From Treponema sp. (GTDB lineage: Bacteria; Spirochaetota; Spirochaetia; Treponematales; Treponemataceae), in assembly GCA_017525605.1 (NCBI GenBank), contig JAFXSM010000042.1, positions 62,001-126,000 of the forward strand: a DNA stretch of 64,000 nt, written 5' to 3'. The position numbers and the translations under genes are program-made. The first letter of the stretch is position 1. Each line of letters begins with the position of its first letter. The notes under the pieces were generated by a model that worked only from the letters and a program-made list of their open reading frames with translations, had not been told where the DNA came from and made no database searches. Positions 62,723 through 64,000 of the stretch are shown here, piece by piece.

Positions 62723-63589
62723 TTATGAATTCTCTGAAAGTTTTTCGATGATTTTATCGGCTGATACCCCAGAAGCGAGCAATTTTTTGAACTCCTCGAT
62801 CATGATAGCTTTCCCTTCTGCTATCCCTTCACGGCGATTTGCCGCCATATTGCTGTTGTAGTCCATACGCGCTTTGTAAATTGAATTTTGCTGCGCCCAA
62901 ATGATTTCGTCCTGGCTGACTGTGTTAAGGGAAGTCTTTGCATTCATAAGCCCCTCCTCAGATTGTGATATTTCGTTGATATAATCTGCTTTTCGTTCGT
63001 CATCTGCATACGCGAGGAAAAGTCCCCATTTTTCGAGCTTCGAAAGTTTCTCAACAGGCTGTCCAAATTTCTTATGAATCTTTATCAAGTCGAAAAAGAT
63101 AACGTTCATCCTGTTAGCAAGTTGGTCTCCGTTTTCGCTTTTCATAGTATACCACGAAAGTGCATCCTTGTCCTTTTCGAGAAATTCAAAATCCAAAACG
63201 GAAATCTGATATCCCTTTTTCGTGTTCCATTCGCTTCCTTTTTTCGTATTCACATTCAGAAGACGAGCCACCTACGATTCCGCCCTTGTTGCGTAGTCGT
63301 ATCGCTCCTGCCTGCTCTGCATCTCTATATCAGCGCGCTCCCCGTCGTTAAATTTCACGCTAACATCAAACGACATATTCAGTTCTCCATGTTCATCGAT
63401 AGGTGGCTCATTCGGTACAAGTTCCAGCTCATCCACCTGCTTTCCAAGCAAAGTTGAGATAAAATCCTTAAGTGCCGCCTCCGATTCTGGTGTTTCTTGC
63501 GTGAACATCGCTTTAAAAGCGACATCACATTTTGGATCTAGCAAAGCCGTCGGCGACGGACGAAATGAAATCTTCTTGATTTTTCCCAT
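62723..63589 (-). pseudogene. Rpn family nuclease/transposase gene split by an in-frame stop
   Basis: Start ATG 63589 with GGAGG upstream. The first part reads LLDPKCDVAFKAMFTQETPES, then ADIEMQSRQERYDYATRAES, and meets TAG at 63272-63274. The same frame goes on with VARLLNVNTKKGSEW, the KMNVIF-like RMNVIFFDLIKIH, LEKWGLFLAYADDERK, GLMNAKTSL, and a C-terminal helix. Relatives have Tyr-Tyr-Val at the stop site, so this is a base-change lesion rather than a frameshift. The nuclease E-x-Q motif is kept. It is the most complete Rpn copy in the window. Confidence 0.85.
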
Positions 63590-63670
63590 AAAACCTCCAT
63601 CTATTACTTACCGATTTTTTTTCATTTTTTGCAAAAATCGGCGAATTCCTTTTTCGGTGCGCATTTTTAT

Positions 63671-63692
63671 CGGTGGTTTAAATCACACACCG
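63671..63692 (+). promoter_or_regulatory. Leader hairpin of the second MKLSKK lipoprotein gene
   Basis: CGGTG ... CACCG immediately before AAAGGAG. The left side is the same ATCGGTGGTTTAAAT sequence as in the leader of the paralogue at 59851-60717. Confidence 0.5.
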
Positions 63693-63707
63693 AAAAAGGA
63701 GACAATA

Positions 63708-64000
63708 ATGAAGCTTTCTAAAAAAGTTGTCGCTGCTATGTCCACAGCAGCATTGTTGGTAACGGCATCATTCTTTACATCGTGTGGTGAAGAAGATGAT
63801 GATGAGAACAACATGCTTTCAGGAAAAAACAACGATTATTCAATCGCTTACAAAAACGACACAGATGTCGTAAGCCGCGGTTATGCGACAACGACATTCA
63901 AACACGCAGGTTCTTTGTGTCAAATGACAATGAACAAGTCAAGTGCTGGTGCTGGTGCAATGGGCTACATCTGGGACTTGGAGTCTAATTCTGCTCGTGC
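63708..64000 (+). CDS. Secreted lipoprotein, MKLSKK family (5' part)
   Basis: The gene runs off the window. The signal peptide with lipobox (FFTSC), the acidic stretch GEEDDDENN and the domain motif GAMGYIWDLES match the lipoprotein at 59851-60717. AAAGGAG lies before the ATG. The two genes are about 3 kb apart in opposite orientation, with the toxin-like array between them. Confidence 0.8.
   Translation, partial: MKLSKKVVAAMSTAALLVTASFFTSCGEEDDDENNMLSGKNNDYSIAYKNDTDVVSRGYATTTFKHAGSLCQMTMNKSSAGAGAMGYIWDLESNSAR

Noticed and set aside
54292..63274. TAG as a recoded sense codon, suggested by two in-frame TAGs (54292, 63272)
   Set aside because: TAG is the normal stop of several intact genes here (cyclase, dctP, dctQ, nrdD), so recoding is unlikely.

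Overview
The window looks like part of a host-associated Treponema chromosome (spirochaete; species not resolvable from this sequence alone). The evidence is the combination of BspA-type leucine-rich repeat proteins, PEGA and FecR-like envelope proteins, CHASE2 adenylate cyclase, two double-Cache-type chemoreceptors, many spirochaete-style lipoproteins, a class III (anaerobic) ribonucleotide reductase, a TRAP transporter, and several decayed Rpn (PD-(D/E)XK) nuclease/transposase genes. No rRNA, tRNA or CRISPR array was found.

Layout. 1-15064 (+): the tail of a membrane-anchored protein, a 3,828-residue repeat surface protein, a FecR-like exported protein and a CHASE2 class III adenylate cyclase, probably one envelope-sensing locus. 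15155-22288 (-): pyrF and a fused pyrK-pyrD, a chemoreceptor, a GtrA-like membrane protein, a histidine phosphatase and a PurO-type IMP cyclohydrolase. 22426-27210 (+): a second chemoreceptor, an unrecognised protein and NADP-type glutamate dehydrogenase. 27405-32546 (-): an Rpn pseudogene, a small membrane protein, a DinJ/RelB-YoeB toxin-antitoxin pair and two tandem leucine-rich repeat genes. 32669-39532: an ankyrin protein (+), then three cell-envelope proteins (-): a lipoprotein, a PEGA protein and an FN3 lipoprotein. 39938-43739: a GntR/FadR repressor divergent from a TRAP operon, with two matching palindromic operators. 43832-47810: a FAD oxidoreductase (-), then an OPT transporter with a PqqD-like gene (+). 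48242-51361: nrdD carrying a 306-residue intein, behind a promoter with NrdR-like boxes and three phased DnaA boxes. 51412-57083: a truncated Rpn gene and two large lipoproteins. 57207-59008: nrdG (+) and a VWA protein (-). 59155-64000: an accessory region with a PBECR-like nuclease candidate, a 22-residue membrane peptide, a PIN toxin-antitoxin pair, an Rpn pseudogene and two paralogous lipoproteins.

The most unusual content is in the intergenic DNA. I see four families of folding repeats, here named R1, R2, R3 and HP. R1 has seven loci, two stems with compensatory changes, and copies sitting on or next to stop codons. R2 is an 8-bp stem with a constant GTTA loop whose stem sequence changes while pairing is kept, with or without a conserved tail. 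HP is a ~105-nt hairpin whose helices covary while its internal loops stay constant. R3 is a direct repeat that follows two neighbouring genes. Between 60.8 and 63.6 kb, R1 copies alternate with toxin-like genes, giving a cassette-like array without a recognisable integrase.
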